This document shows positions 13,425-22,388 of a DNA stretch of 64,000 bases, in pieces. The notes under the pieces are model-generated. The model ran no database searches, was not told the origin of the DNA, and saw only the letters and a program-made list of their open reading frames with translations. The stretch comes from Methanobrevibacter ruminantium (GTDB lineage Archaea; Methanobacteriota; Methanobacteria; Methanobacteriales; Methanobacteriaceae). The stretch's first letter is position 1, and the number at the start of each line of letters is the position of its first letter. The translations under genes and the position numbers were made by a program. The DNA lies in the NCBI GenBank assembly GCA_004553595.1, contig SFKZ01000002.1, forward strand, positions 62,001 to 126,000, read 5' to 3'.

Positions 13425-14111
13425 TTAACTCCATCCATCATCAGCTACACCAGACATATGAGAACTAACATAAGCATAGAATACTTGAGCAATATTCTTA
13501 TCAGCAAACCAAACAACATAAGTCACATTGTCGCAGATGATCTCTAAGGTTTTACCATCAATCTTAACACCAGTTATATTATCCCAGGACAAACGTAAAT
13601 CTTCAGCTTTATTTATTGCTTTCTTGAAAACAATCCCCTTGTCTGCAATATAAGCGTTAGTCTTTACCTTTAACTTTTTCCTATTGGTGGTGGTAAAGTT
13701 TGTTTTCCCACCTCCTAATGCTGCTCCTACATAATTGTTAACATCCAAATATGATTCCTTAAGCTCAAGTTGACATTCAAGATCTGTTTTTGCTATCCAC
13801 TCATTGCTTAAGAATTCCTCTACCAGTTCTGGAGTGTTATTCAATCTGCCAATGCCTTTAGCCTTGAGAAAGCTACTGTACATTTTCTTGTCAATGCCAA
13901 GTTCTCTCATCTTTTCCTCTTCAGCTTCCTGTAACAACTTCTTCAACTGTCGGTTATCCTCGTACAGTTCATTCAACAAATCCGCACATTCAACTAAACC
14001 TAATCTCTGACTTGGATTGTCAATGCTTTCATCAAGTTCCTTTTCATTATCTATTATTTCAATATAATAATCAGAACCATATTCTGTAATCTCAAATCGT
14101 TTCTTATCCAT
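13425..14111 (-). CDS. Coiled-coil protein with PH-like C-terminal domain
   Basis: 228 residues from ATG 14111 (GGTGAT upstream; an in-frame GTG at 14123 is less likely). Residues about 35-65 hold CADLLNELYEDNRQLKKLL, the coiled-coil core shared with the 3472 protein. Residues about 70-130 are helical, in the style of SHOCT-type linkers. Residues about 145-220 are strand-rich (VKTNAYIADKGIVFKK ... WDNITGVKIDGKTLEI) and resemble bacterial PH domains. Possibly a membrane- or protein-interaction regulator; function unknown. It is co-directional with the 14120 gene, whose end it overlaps only if the GTG start is used. Confidence 0.55.
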   Translation of the reverse strand: MDKKRFEITEYGSDYYIEIIDNEKELDESIDNPSQRLGLVECADLLNELYEDNRQLKKLLQEAEEEKMRELGIDKKMYSSFLKAKGIGRLNNTPELVEEFLSNEWIAKTDLECQLELKESYLDVNNYVGAALGGGKTNFTTTNRKKLKVKTNAYIADKGIVFKKAINKAEDLRLSWDNITGVKIDGKTLEIICDNVTYVVWFADKNIAQVFYAYVSSHMSGVADDGWS

Positions 14112-14119
14112 ACAATATA

Positions 14120-14587
14120 TCACCTTATCCTATCCATACCATTAGCAATATTACTGGCAGCCTGCATAGCAGACATATTCTTAATATGCTTATTCTGTTC
14201 AAACTGCATCTTCAACTGTCCTTTCTCCAGGGGTGTAAGGTTGTTAAACTCTTCCAATGTTAATCCAGTTGCTTCAAGTAATTCATTTAATTCTTTTTCT
14301 TTCTTAATTTCTTCTTTTTCATTTTGTTTTATTGTTTTGATGTCGTTATAACTTAGTGTTCCGTCACCTCCAAGTTCAAGGGATTTTTTCACTTGCTCTA
14401 CTTTTCTATGATATTGTTTAATTATTTGTTTAGTGTTTACTTTTGTTGGGCTATACCATTTTTTGTTTTTATTGTATTCTTCGCAGATGTTGATGATTTC
14501 TTCATCTGTGAATAGTTCATCATTCATTATTTGCTGTTTAATGTTTTCAGGTTTATTGAATAAATCAATTAATTCTTTATAATCCAT
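14120..14587 (-). CDS. Hypothetical helical protein, 155 aa
   Basis: Start at ATG 14587 with GGTGAT four bases upstream. Highly charged, Lys/Glu-rich helices with a coiled-coil stretch at about 75-105, ending in a Met/Ala-rich helix. No recognised motif. It sits between the integrase and the PH-like gene, where element regulators or excision factors are often encoded, but there is no direct sign of either. Confidence 0.5.
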   Translation of the reverse strand: MDYKELIDLFNKPENIKQQIMNDELFTDEEIINICEEYNKNKKWYSPTKVNTKQIIKQYHRKVEQVKKSLELGGDGTLSYNDIKTIKQNEKEEIKKEKELNELLEATGLTLEEFNNLTPLEKGQLKMQFEQNKHIKNMSAMQAASNIANGMDRIR

Positions 14588-14662
14588 GTTTATCACCTTC
14601 TAAAAAATGGTAATGTTATGTTATATTATAATTGTTCAAACATATAAAACAGTACCATTTTT

Positions 14663-16039
14663 TTATAGGCCATGCTTTTTAAGTATTTCCTCAACATTGT
14701 ATTCCTGGAAAACTTCACTTATCTTCTTGTTCACTGCAGAATCAATATCCTTTTTGATTCTTTCATTCTCCTTCTGAAGTTCTAAAGCCCTTTGTCTTTC
14801 CTGCTCCAGATCATACTGCTCACGATAGATTGTGTTATAAGGCACAAGCGCAGTATACACTTGCCTCAATTCGCTTTCAAAGCTATCTTCCTCTACTGCA
14901 TCGTAAACCTCGCTGTTGCTCATGTTCGGCGGAGTGTGTCCTGTGAACAATGAGACTATGTCCAGTTCCCTGAAGCTGTCATTGCGGTTTATAACATCTA
15001 TCTTTGTCATGTTGACTCTGCATGTTGTGCTGAATAGCTTACGAAGGTTATGTGCTCTGAAACGGCCGTAATTGTTATCATCATTCTTATAATTATAATC
15101 AGGTCCTAATTCATACATTAATTTCTCATTCATGTCATAGAACAATCTTCCCATGCTCCCTTTTGTCAAGCCTGTTGTCCTGGATAAATTGCTAATCCAT
15201 AATGGTGATTCGTTAGTGATCCTTAATTTTTCTATACGTTTCTCCAACCTTTTTTTTCGGTGCTTGTTCTTTGCCCTCACATCATGCTTCAATCTTTCAA
15301 GCTCATCTACTGCTTCCTCATATTTCCTTTGTCTCCACTTGGTGTATCTGAAGAAATAATATGTCCATTCTGGAGTGGCAAATGTTATGCATAGGTTACC
15401 TTGCTTTTCTGTTTTCACAGGGTCTAATTCAAAACGTGGTATTATCTCATAAGGGTTCTTGCTCAATAGGTCTTCAAGTGTTCCGTCATGATAAAGTTTT
15501 GTTGCTTCCAATACTGTGTTATATGTGAAGGTTTCTATATCACTTAAACGAAGGCCTGTTACCCGTGGAGTCAGGAATAATAAAGGTTGCACTGGTTCTG
15601 TTGACAATTCAATAGCTAGTTTCAATTCACTGTCTAAAGGCAGTTCCTTTAATCTTGTACGTGGTTTTTTGATGTGGAATATTGGCATGTCTGGAAGTTC
15701 TATCCTATGCTTATTGAATAAGCTTCTGAAGTATAGCAATCTTCCTTTGATGGTTGATTCCTTTATGTTGCTATTTTTTCGCAGGTATTCCTCATATTCC
15801 TCATGGATACTGGTTATGGTCCTGAAGGGCAAGTATTCGTATGTTTTCTCTCCATTTTCATTGGTTGCGTATGGATCTTGTTCCTGAAGTCCAACCTTTA
15901 CAAGTTCTGTAGGTGTTCTTCCTGTCAGGTGGTATATGTCATCGAAGACATAATTGTATTCCTTTTGGCTTGACTTTGATAAGTCTTTTACCCTTTGGTG
16001 GAGTAGCTTGTCTGTTTGGCAAAAATTGTTTCTCTTCAT
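14663..16039 (-). CDS. Tyrosine site-specific integrase
   Basis: 458 residues. An N-terminal core-binding domain (about 75-115) precedes the catalytic domain. The first catalytic Arg is in TGLRLSD (R164), the H-x-x-R box is HNLR (H330, R333), a His follows in FTGHTPP (H368), and the nucleophile is likely Tyr379 in SEVYD. A Lys/Arg-rich coiled insertion (about 235-275) separates the two catalytic halves, and a C-terminal coiled coil ends the protein. It would recombine attP with attB. It starts about 165 bases from the truncated TctA-type gene, which marks the integration site. It carries no internal att site, so it is not of the SSV split type. Confidence 0.9.
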   Translation of the reverse strand: MKRNNFCQTDKLLHQRVKDLSKSSQKEYNYVFDDIYHLTGRTPTELVKVGLQEQDPYATNENGEKTYEYLPFRTITSIHEEYEEYLRKNSNIKESTIKGRLLYFRSLFNKHRIELPDMPIFHIKKPRTRLKELPLDSELKLAIELSTEPVQPLLFLTPRVTGLRLSDIETFTYNTVLEATKLYHDGTLEDLLSKNPYEIIPRFELDPVKTEKQGNLCITFATPEWTYYFFRYTKWRQRKYEEAVDELERLKHDVRAKNKHRKKRLEKRIEKLRITNESPLWISNLSRTTGLTKGSMGRLFYDMNEKLMYELGPDYNYKNDDNNYGRFRAHNLRKLFSTTCRVNMTKIDVINRNDSFRELDIVSLFTGHTPPNMSNSEVYDAVEEDSFESELRQVYTALVPYNTIYREQYDLEQERQRALELQKENERIKKDIDSAVNKKISEVFQEYNVEEILKKHGL

Positions 16040-16226
16040 TTTTAATCACTTCATATTTTTTTATCTTTTTTAAATATTTTTGCCTTTGTTGTATAGAGCA
16101 TGTGAAAACTAATAAAGCTTGATTTTGTTTACCTAGTTTTCAATGTTTAGCCTATGAATGTTTGGTTTGTTTTTGTTCTGATTTACAAAGCCTACTATTG
16201 TTTACTTGCTTATCCCAAACAAACCA
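16040..16226. other. Candidate attachment region between integrase and TctA fragment
   Basis: Two inverted repeats are visible. TGAAAACTA (16103-16111) faces TAGTTTTCA (16134-16142), and TGGTTTGTTT (16163-16172) faces AAACAAACCA (16217-16226). The second pair spans the point where the TctA-type reading frame stops. Such pairs are usual for arm and core sites of tyrosine integrases. The crossover bases cannot be fixed without the left end. Confidence 0.45.
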
Positions 16227-16792
16227 CTAAAGGTGCACATTAAAGAGATTCCTGAAGATATTGGGGTTTGAAGCATTATCCAACCTACTATACCGGATAG
16301 AACAAAAAGGAGGAGGGACCATAGAAAAGCAATATTCCCTGAACTTAATTTGTGAATCATATATACCGATACTACAGTCAAGATAATCCAAGTATATGGT
16401 TTGGATATTCCTTGCAGAAAGGGAAGTGCCACTGCAAATATTGGCATCATGATAATCACTACAAGGATGGCTCCAAACCCTCCAACAGAAACGATACGAA
16501 TAGCTTCCTTAGATCTTCCTTCTAAAACCATCCTATGACCTGGAAGAATGGATGTAGCAGTTCCTTCCTCTGGAACTCCAAGGAGCATTGATGGAACAAA
16601 TTCGATTAAGGCATGGGCAATTGACATTGCAACAAATATTACACATAAGAATTCTGCAGAAACATAATTCATTAAAAATGCGGAGGATGCAAACATTATG
16701 GCACCTGCAGTATTTACATGTATTCCTGGAACCATCCCTGTACATGTTCCTATTCCAATGCCAATAAAACATGCCAAAACCAAATCGAACAT
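16202..16792 (-). pseudogene. TctA/DUF112 family membrane protein, truncated by provirus
   Basis: 196 residues with about five membrane segments. The N-terminal signature GMVPGIHVNTAGAIMF is that of the TctA/DUF112 family (COG1784-like), whose members are usually about twice this length. The frame ends FSGLFGISK at a stop right beside the integrase region, so the 3' half is missing. Inferred: the provirus inserted here and the other half lies past its left end. The family is related to tripartite tricarboxylate transporter permeases; the substrate in methanogens is unknown. The remaining half is unlikely to be functional unless the attachment site rebuilds it. Confidence 0.75.
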
Positions 16793-17116
16793 ATCTTTTA
16801 CACCATATTTATTTTGCTTATTTAAGCAGTTTCAATACAATAACTAATTTATATGAACTTATATTTAAAATAAGCAGTTAAAAACGGTTAAAATATTAAA
16901 ATAAGATTGTAAAACTAATATTACAATTAAAAATTGATTTTGAATTGAAAAATTAAAATAATAATGAAAATTATAATGAATTAGTAAAAAAAATAATTGA
17001 AAAAAAGATTTTTAAAATGGAGAATACAAGAAAAAAATAAAATAAATAAAAGAAGTAAAAAAAGTTAAAGAACTAGTTAAGAGAATTAACTCCCAACTAG
17101 TGATAAAAGTTTTGAT
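16793..17116. other. AT-rich intergenic stretch, nothing recognised
   Basis: About 320 bases between the divergent TctA fragment start and the alcohol dehydrogenase terminator. Apart from a short stem (AGTTAA/TTAACT near 17076) I see no gene or repeat. Confidence 0.5.
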
Positions 17117-17149
17117 CAAACTTTTGCAGCCGAAGGCTGGAAAAGTTTG
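17117..17149 (-). terminator. Hairpin terminator of the alcohol dehydrogenase gene
   Basis: CAAACTTTT and AAAAGTTTG enclose CAGCC-TTCG-GCTG, a strong stem with one C-C mismatch, two bases after the stop at 17151. A second small stem and a run of T follow on the minus strand. Confidence 0.7.
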
Positions 17150-17150
17150 G

Positions 17151-18215
17151 CTAGTCATCTAAAATAACAGCTGGTTTAATTAAGTCACGTCGTTTGTCTC
17201 TCATTAAAATAATAGCTTCTTCGATGTCATCAAATTTGTCGAATTTGTGGGGGATTAATTTGGATGAATCGAAACGGCCATATTCAATAAGATTTGCTAA
17301 TTTTTCCATTCTAGCACATCCACCAGGGCATACTCCACCACGGATGGTCTTGTCAGCAAGTCCTTGACCCCATGAAAGACCGTCGATAGGGATGGTTTCA
17401 ATACCCTCATAGTGCAATACGTTACCGATAATACCACCGACTTTAAGTACGGATAAAGCTTCGGAGAGGGTGTCTTTTCCTCCACCACCGATTACTACTT
17501 TGTCTACACCTTTACCATCGGTTAAGTCCATGATTTGCTCTACAGTACTGCCGTTGTGGTAATCTACAATATCATGTGCACCGTATTCTTTAGCTACTTT
17601 AATAGCTGATGGATGGCTTCCTACAGCAATAAGATGGGAAGCACCCCCTAATTTGTGCACCAGCTAATGACATAAGTCCTACAGGACCGATACCGAAACA
17701 AGCTACTGTATCACCAGGTTTGATTTCTGCAAGTTCTGCAGCATAGAAACCGGTAGCCATCATGTCTGAAATCATTACAGCTTGTTCTAAGCTTACATGT
17801 TCAGGCAAGTGTGCCAAGTTTGCGTCAGCTTGGTTTACATGGAATTGTTCTGCAAATACACCATGCTTGAAGGTTACAAAGCTCATACCTGTTCCCATAC
17901 CCCAACAGTGTTGGGAGAATCCTTGTTCTGCTGGTACAGTTAACCAGTCCGGAGTGATAGCAGGTACAATTACACGGTCCCCCGGTTGAAGTCTTTTACT
18001 TTGTCCCCTACTTTAACTACTTCAGCAGTAGCTTCGTGTCCTACTACACGGTTAGGTGCATCGCTCATGTATGCATGACCCCATACGATGTGTACGTCTG
18101 AAGTACATGGTGCCATAGCTAAAGGTTTACAAATTGCGTCGTAAGGTCCATATTCATCGATTTCAATGTCAACCCAGCCAAGTACGTCTTGTTCGATTCT
18201 TGCCAATCCTCTCAT
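17151..18215 (-). pseudogene. adh: Zinc-dependent NADP alcohol dehydrogenase, two frameshifts
   Basis: Three frames together make one medium-chain alcohol dehydrogenase. The first (from ATG 18215) has PLAMAPCTSDVH with the catalytic Cys and GHEATAEV, then shifts at about 17978-17990 (TTCAACCGGGGG). The middle has HGVFAEQFHVN, ISDMMATGF and the Rossmann GIGPVG, then shifts in the G run at 17644-17648. The last runs from GASHLIAVGS to the C-terminus. The sequence follows the NADP-dependent secondary-alcohol dehydrogenase type that lets some methanogens oxidise 2-propanol or ethanol with NADP/F420. Removing one G at the second site and adding a base at the first restores a protein of normal length. 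As written it is non-functional. Confidence 0.85.
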
Positions 18216-18565
18216 TTTTATATCTCCTAAAAAATTATATAAGATTTAATCAATTCTGGAATAAGCTGGAAATAATCATCTCTAATAATTAGTTTAGTTA
18301 ACTAATTATTTAAATCTTTATAAAAATTTTGAATACTATTCAAAAAATTACAATAAAACTGGTTAAACAATTAATAAAAATATGTATAATTAAATATTTT
18401 TTAAAAATTTTAAAAAATTGTATATAAATTTCAATTATAATAATTAAAATATTGCAAAGATATGAAACAAAAAATTAGATTAAACAAAGTAACAAATAAT
18501 GAAATTTTGAAAAAAAGTAATTAAATAAAAATAGGTTTAAAAAAATTTAAAATAAAAAAGAAAAT
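18216..18565. other. AT-rich promoter region of the alcohol dehydrogenase gene
   Basis: About 350 bases with no gene. A 12-base palindrome TTAGTTAACTAA lies at 18294-18305, about 80 bases before the alcohol dehydrogenase start, and could be an operator. Otherwise nothing recognised. Confidence 0.4.
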
Positions 18566-18618
18566 TTACCACAGAAAGTGGTAAGATTTTAGTCAGGTTT
18601 TTAGCAGAATGCTAAAAA
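18566..18618 (-). terminator. Double hairpin terminator after aEF-1beta
   Basis: TTTTTAGCA/TGCTAAAAA (18598-18618) and TTACCAC/GTGGTAA (18566-18584) are both perfect stems downstream of the stop at 18624. The second is followed by a T-rich tract on the minus strand. Confidence 0.65.
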
Positions 18619-18623
18619 GCTGC

Positions 18624-18893
18624 TTACATTAATCTTCTAGAATCAGTAATTTCTGCACTAGCTACGTCTGCTAAAGCAATGACAGCTTCTTCAGTAGGCC
18701 CAGTTCCACCTTCACCGTCTTCTACGATGAATACAACATTTAAAGCTACTAAACCGAATGCAATAGGTTCTTCAGTAATTTCGTGTAATTCTGCATCTGC
18801 AGGCATTGCATCAGTGATTGCTGCTTTTAATGCTTCTAAATCTACTTCTGGGCTTTCAGGCATTACTTTTAAAGTGTTAACAACTTCTCCCAT
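18624..18893 (-). CDS. ef1b: Archaeal translation elongation factor 1-beta
   Basis: 89 residues from ATG 18893 (GGAGG 7 bases upstream). The sequence VVNTLKVMPESPEVDLEALK followed by EITEEPIAFGLVALNV and a C-terminal strand is the compact aEF-1beta fold. This factor exchanges GDP for GTP on EF-1alpha during elongation. The length matches the family (about 88-90). It is followed by strong terminators and preceded by a small zinc-ribbon gene on the same strand, an arrangement seen in related archaea. It is intact although its neighbours are damaged. Confidence 0.92.
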   Translation of the reverse strand: MGEVVNTLKVMPESPEVDLEALKAAITDAMPADAELHEITEEPIAFGLVALNVVFIVEDGEGGTGPTEEAVIALADVASAEITDSRRLM

Positions 18894-18989
18894 AATCATT
18901 CCTCCAATAATTCTAGATAATTAATTAATCTAAATTTGATCTGAATTAAATTAATTTAAATACAATACTTAATTTATACCAAATTAAAC

Positions 18990-19151
18990 TTATGGTCCTT
19001 CAAATCCGCATTCGCATTTGTAAGAGTGACCGAAAGTACGGCAACTTTCACATCTTGCGATAGGTTTACCACATACAGGACAGTTGAATTGAACATAAGG
19101 TTCAATTAATGGTATTTCTTGTTTACAAGATTGACAGTTTACTTTTTCCAT
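18990..19151 (-). CDS. Small zinc-ribbon protein (HVO_2753/COG2888-like)
   Basis: 53 residues with four C-x2-C or C-x-C pairs: NCQSCK, NCPVCG, RCESCR and KCECG, forming two zinc sites. This matches the archaeal family of 55-60-residue double zinc-ribbon proteins usually encoded next to EF-1beta and annotated as RNA-binding. It is on the same strand as, and about 95 bases upstream of, the aEF-1beta gene, so the two are probably co-expressed. Function in the cell is not established. Confidence 0.8.
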   Translation of the reverse strand: MEKVNCQSCKQEIPLIEPYVQFNCPVCGKPIARCESCRTFGHSYKCECGFEGP

Positions 19152-19303
19152 ATATATCACCGAATATATTATAAATATTTTAATTTATTAATTTATAAAC
19201 TTAATGATTAATCAGAATTTAAGCAGCTAATCTAAGAAACTGATTTAAGCCATTAAAACTTAAATTCATCTTAAGTTCACCTATGAATTAATAAAAAAGA
19301 TGC

Positions 19304-19957
19304 TTATTCATTATGTATAAATGTATATTCAAAGGAATCCTTATTCTCATTATTCATTATAGACAGGACTCTCTCAGGATACTCTCCATTTACAACATAA
19401 CAATCCAATCCATACTCAATCAATAAAGTAGGCAACATCAAGTCAATTGATGATTCATCAAAAGTCAGTAGTTTATTTACATCAATTTCATTGATCAATT
19501 CCGCTCCACTTAAGGATGGATCTTTTGTATATATACCATTTACATTTGTTGCTATTAAAAGCTTTGCATCCAAAAGGCTTGCAATGTAGGCCGCAATTGA
19601 ATCACTTGTCACATCCCATGAATGTGCAAATGGCTCATTTTCCTTTAGAATGTCGGAACAAATCATAATTGGTATCTTATTCAAGTCAGAAATACTTTTT
19701 GCTTCTTCTATAGTATAGCTGATTTCTGTAAATGCTAATTTATCATTCAGCAATTTAGCCAAAATATCCATAGAATCAATAGCTGTCTCATGGGTTACAT
19801 CTTTGGAGAATTCAATCTCCTTGTCATATTTTCTAATCAGATTGGCAAATCCACCTCCGCCAATAACAAACAAGCAGTTTTGACCTTTTAATGCATTTGC
19901 AAGTTCAATTGCTTTCTTTGGGAATAAACTTCCACCAATCTTAATTACCCATTCAAT
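19304..19957 (-). CDS. mfnE: Methanofuran-pathway kinase MfnE (amino-acid kinase fold), ATT start
   Basis: Reading from ATT 19957 gives 217 residues beginning EWVIKIGGSLFP after the initiator, then FVIGGGGFAN and the C-terminal ATNVNGIYTKDP. This is the amino-acid kinase fold, and the sequence pattern fits MfnE, which phosphorylates (aminomethyl)furanmethanol phosphate in methanofuran synthesis. The conserved N-terminal lysine motif lies upstream of the first standard start (TTG 19873), so that TTG would remove the ATP site. A TGTGAT site lies about 6 bases before the ATT. Inferred: either AUU initiation or a start-codon mutation in an essential gene. Specific assignment to MfnE is by sequence impression. 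Confidence 0.7.
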   Translation of the reverse strand: MEWVIKIGGSLFPKKAIELANALKGQNCLFVIGGGGFANLIRKYDKEIEFSKDVTHETAIDSMDILAKLLNDKLAFTEISYTIEEAKSISDLNKIPIMICSDILKENEPFAHSWDVTSDSIAAYIASLLDAKLLIATNVNGIYTKDPSLSGAELINEIDVNKLLTFDESSIDLMLPTLLIEYGLDCYVVNGEYPERVLSIMNNENKDSFEYTFIHNE

Positions 19958-20232
19958 AATACTATCACAACTGAATGATTAATAATTTAAAAAATTTAAT
20001 TCTTATAAAATATGGTATATTTCTAAAAAAATACATTTTTCCAAAAATAATATTTCAAGACATGAAATTTTCAAAAAATGAATATTTTTAAAAATAAAAT
20101 ACTTATAAAAATAGCATTTATTAATTATTTATTTTTTACATTATATATAATTATGTTTTTTCAAATTTTAAAAAATAAATTATATATATTCAGCAATATA
20201 AAAATAAACATATAATTTTCGGAGAAAAATTG
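19958..20232. other. AT-rich divergent promoter region
   Basis: About 275 bases between the divergent kinase and acyltransferase genes, over 80 percent A+T, with several TATA-like strings. No gene or repeat recognised. Confidence 0.4.
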
Positions 20233-21271
20233 ATGAGTCAAAATAGAATGGATTGATCTTGTAAGGGCAATATCTATTTTAACTGTTTTGTACATTCATG
20301 CAACTGATGGAATATATATCATATCATCTGATGCAATTATGAACTATACATTGTTTTCAAGGATATTTCAATTTGCATCCCTTTTCATTGGACGTATAGG
20401 AGTTCCATTCTTCCTGATGATTACAGGATACTTATTGCTTGACAGAACTTATGATGATGAGAAAGTTCACAGATTCTGGACAAAGAATTGTAAAGGATTA
20501 ATTATAGTAACCGTCATTTGGTCTGCAATTTATGCTGTAAGCATATTGTATGTATCTCTTTTCAGTCCGGATGTCAATGCAATAGAAGCAGAAAACCTAT
20601 TCTTTAGCCATATGTGGTATATGCCAATGATTATTGGAATGTATCTTTCATTGCCATTTGTAGCAAGCACTTTAAGCCATTACAAACCAAAAACAATTGA
20701 GCAAGCTACAATTGTCTTCTCACTTTTAGCATTCCTATTGCCATTCATCTCATTGTTGTTTGACATGGAAGGAATCAGAAACATAAACATACAATTCTGT
20801 CTTGGTTTTAGTGGTGGAATCTATGGTATTTACATTATCTTAGGATGGCTAGTTAAAAAAGGACAATTCAAAAAGTATTCCAGCAATAAATTCAGATTGC
20901 TTGCGATTGTTTCATTTTTAATTTGCGTTCTGTTCCAATACTATGTATATATCAGAGGATATCCTTTCCTATTATGGTATGAATTCCCATTTATCCTAAC
21001 TGGTTCACTTGCATTGTTTGAGTTATGTTCCAGAAGGAAAAAGGTCAGAGGATTTAAAGGAGTTCAATTCCTATCCAAATACTCCTTTGCAGTGTTCTTA
21101 ATACACAACCTGTTTAGAATTTCACTGCTTCCGCTGGTTATTTTCTTACCATTTACAGAACCGGTAAAAGCTATAATCCTTTGGATTTTATTGATAATAT
21201 TCAGCTACGCGGCAGCTGCTATTATTTACAGAATCCCACAATACGGTAAATTTATTTTATACATGAGATAA
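20233..21271 (+). pseudogene. Acyltransferase 3 family membrane protein, 5' frameshift
   Basis: From ATG 20233 (CGGAG upstream) the frame stops after seven codons. One base fewer in the AAAA run at about 20240 would give EWIDLVRAISILTVLYIHA, the classic first helix of acyltransferase 3 (PF01757) with its catalytic-type His, continuous with the rest. The remaining frame has about ten membrane helices (GVPFFLMITGYLLLDR, FAVFLIHNLFR). Such enzymes acetylate or acylate cell-surface sugars. The only standard start inside the good frame is TTG 20288, which would remove the conserved Arg helix. Confidence 0.7.
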
Positions 21272-21429
21272 TAGAGATAATATTTATTATCTCATAATTT
21301 TATTTTATTTTATTTTACTCATAATTTTATTTTATTTTATTTTAAAAAAAAAAGACATTTTAATACTAATTTTATTTTTATTTTAAAAATTTAAAAAAAA
21401 GATTATTTTTACAATATCACTTTAAAGAA

Positions 21430-22249
21430 TTATTCAAACTCTTTTTTAAGTTCTTTAAAAGCAGCCCATGCCTCTGGAGATGGGAACAATGGATAAATAT
21501 GGAACATTCCTTCACCTACAATCAAGCGAGCATCTACACCATCCTCTTTTAGCTTTTCATGATATTTTAAAATGTCATTATAGAATATTTCATTGTCTCC
21601 TGCAAAAGTAAGTGTTCTTGGCAAATCAGTATTGTCTCCAGAGAGGGCTTACTCTATAGTCATGAGTATCCAATTCTCCAGCCCATGATTTTCCTATTTC
21701 CCTAAGTCCAATTTCACCAAGAATTGGATCTGAATCATTATCATAAGGAGGATTGCTAAGTGCAATGTCAACCCATGGAGAATATACAACTATATTATTT
21801 GGTTGAGGAAGATCTATTGCCTTTAAATGCTGGCAGAATGACAATACAAATCCTCCCCCTGCAGAATCTCCCATTAAAGAAATTGTTTGATCTTTTCCCA
21901 TTTTTGAAATCGGGGATCCATATAAATCATCCATCAAGTCAAAGGTTTCATCACATGAATGCTTTGGAGCCAAAGGATAAACTGGAGCGATTACATAAGC
22001 ATCCAATTTTTTAGAAATGGCTAGACAGAATAAGTGATGCTGATAGTTGATCTCATTTATAAAAGCTCCTCCATGGATAAAAACAATCACTTTTTTAGCA
22101 TTTTTATCTCCAAAAGTGAAAAGAGGAGTTCCTTTAAAATCTATGCTTTTAAAGATGCTTTTTGGAAACTTTTCATCAGCATTTAACCTCTCTTTTAATA
22201 AATCATTTATTTTCTCTTGTGAGTCCATGAAATCTGATTTTGACATCAT
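21430..22249 (-). pseudogene. Alpha/beta hydrolase (HSL-type esterase), frameshifted
   Basis: The first frame has IVFIHGGAF (oxyanion hole), LMGDSAGGGF (nucleophile Ser) and then ends at WRQY. The second continues from TDLPRTLTFAGDNEI with the catalytic Asp region DGVDARLIV and the His region GMFHIYPLFP. The break lies at 21638-21648 in a CT-repeat (CCTCTCTGG); restoring one CT rejoins the two frames. Intact, it would be a hormone-sensitive-lipase-type esterase of about 270 residues. Substrate unknown. As written it lacks part of the catalytic triad. Confidence 0.75.
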
Positions 22250-22388
22250 TAAGATTTTCTCTTCAATTTTTGCAATAAATGATTTTGATATGATTCATCT
22301 CATTAATAAAAAGAATAAAAAAGAAATTAATAATATTTATGTCAATAGATATATAAGTCAATATAGTAAATATTAAAAAAGCATAAAT

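Larger units (their letters stand above)
1..16200. mobile_element. Provirus, integrase-proximal part (left end outside the window)
   Basis: A block of about 55 short, mostly leftward genes with overlapping starts and stops. It has a tyrosine integrase at its right end (14663-16039), a RecA-like ATPase, HNH endonucleases, a methyltransferase, small zinc proteins and an XhlA-like membrane protein. To the right the sequence switches to chromosomal genes at a truncated TctA-family gene ending at 16202. Seen: gene density, orientation and domain content. Inferred: it is an integrated virus rather than a plasmid-like element. The structural module would lie left of position 1, where a terminase-like N-terminus begins. 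The exact boundary is not proven because the left end is not in the window. Confidence 0.85.
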
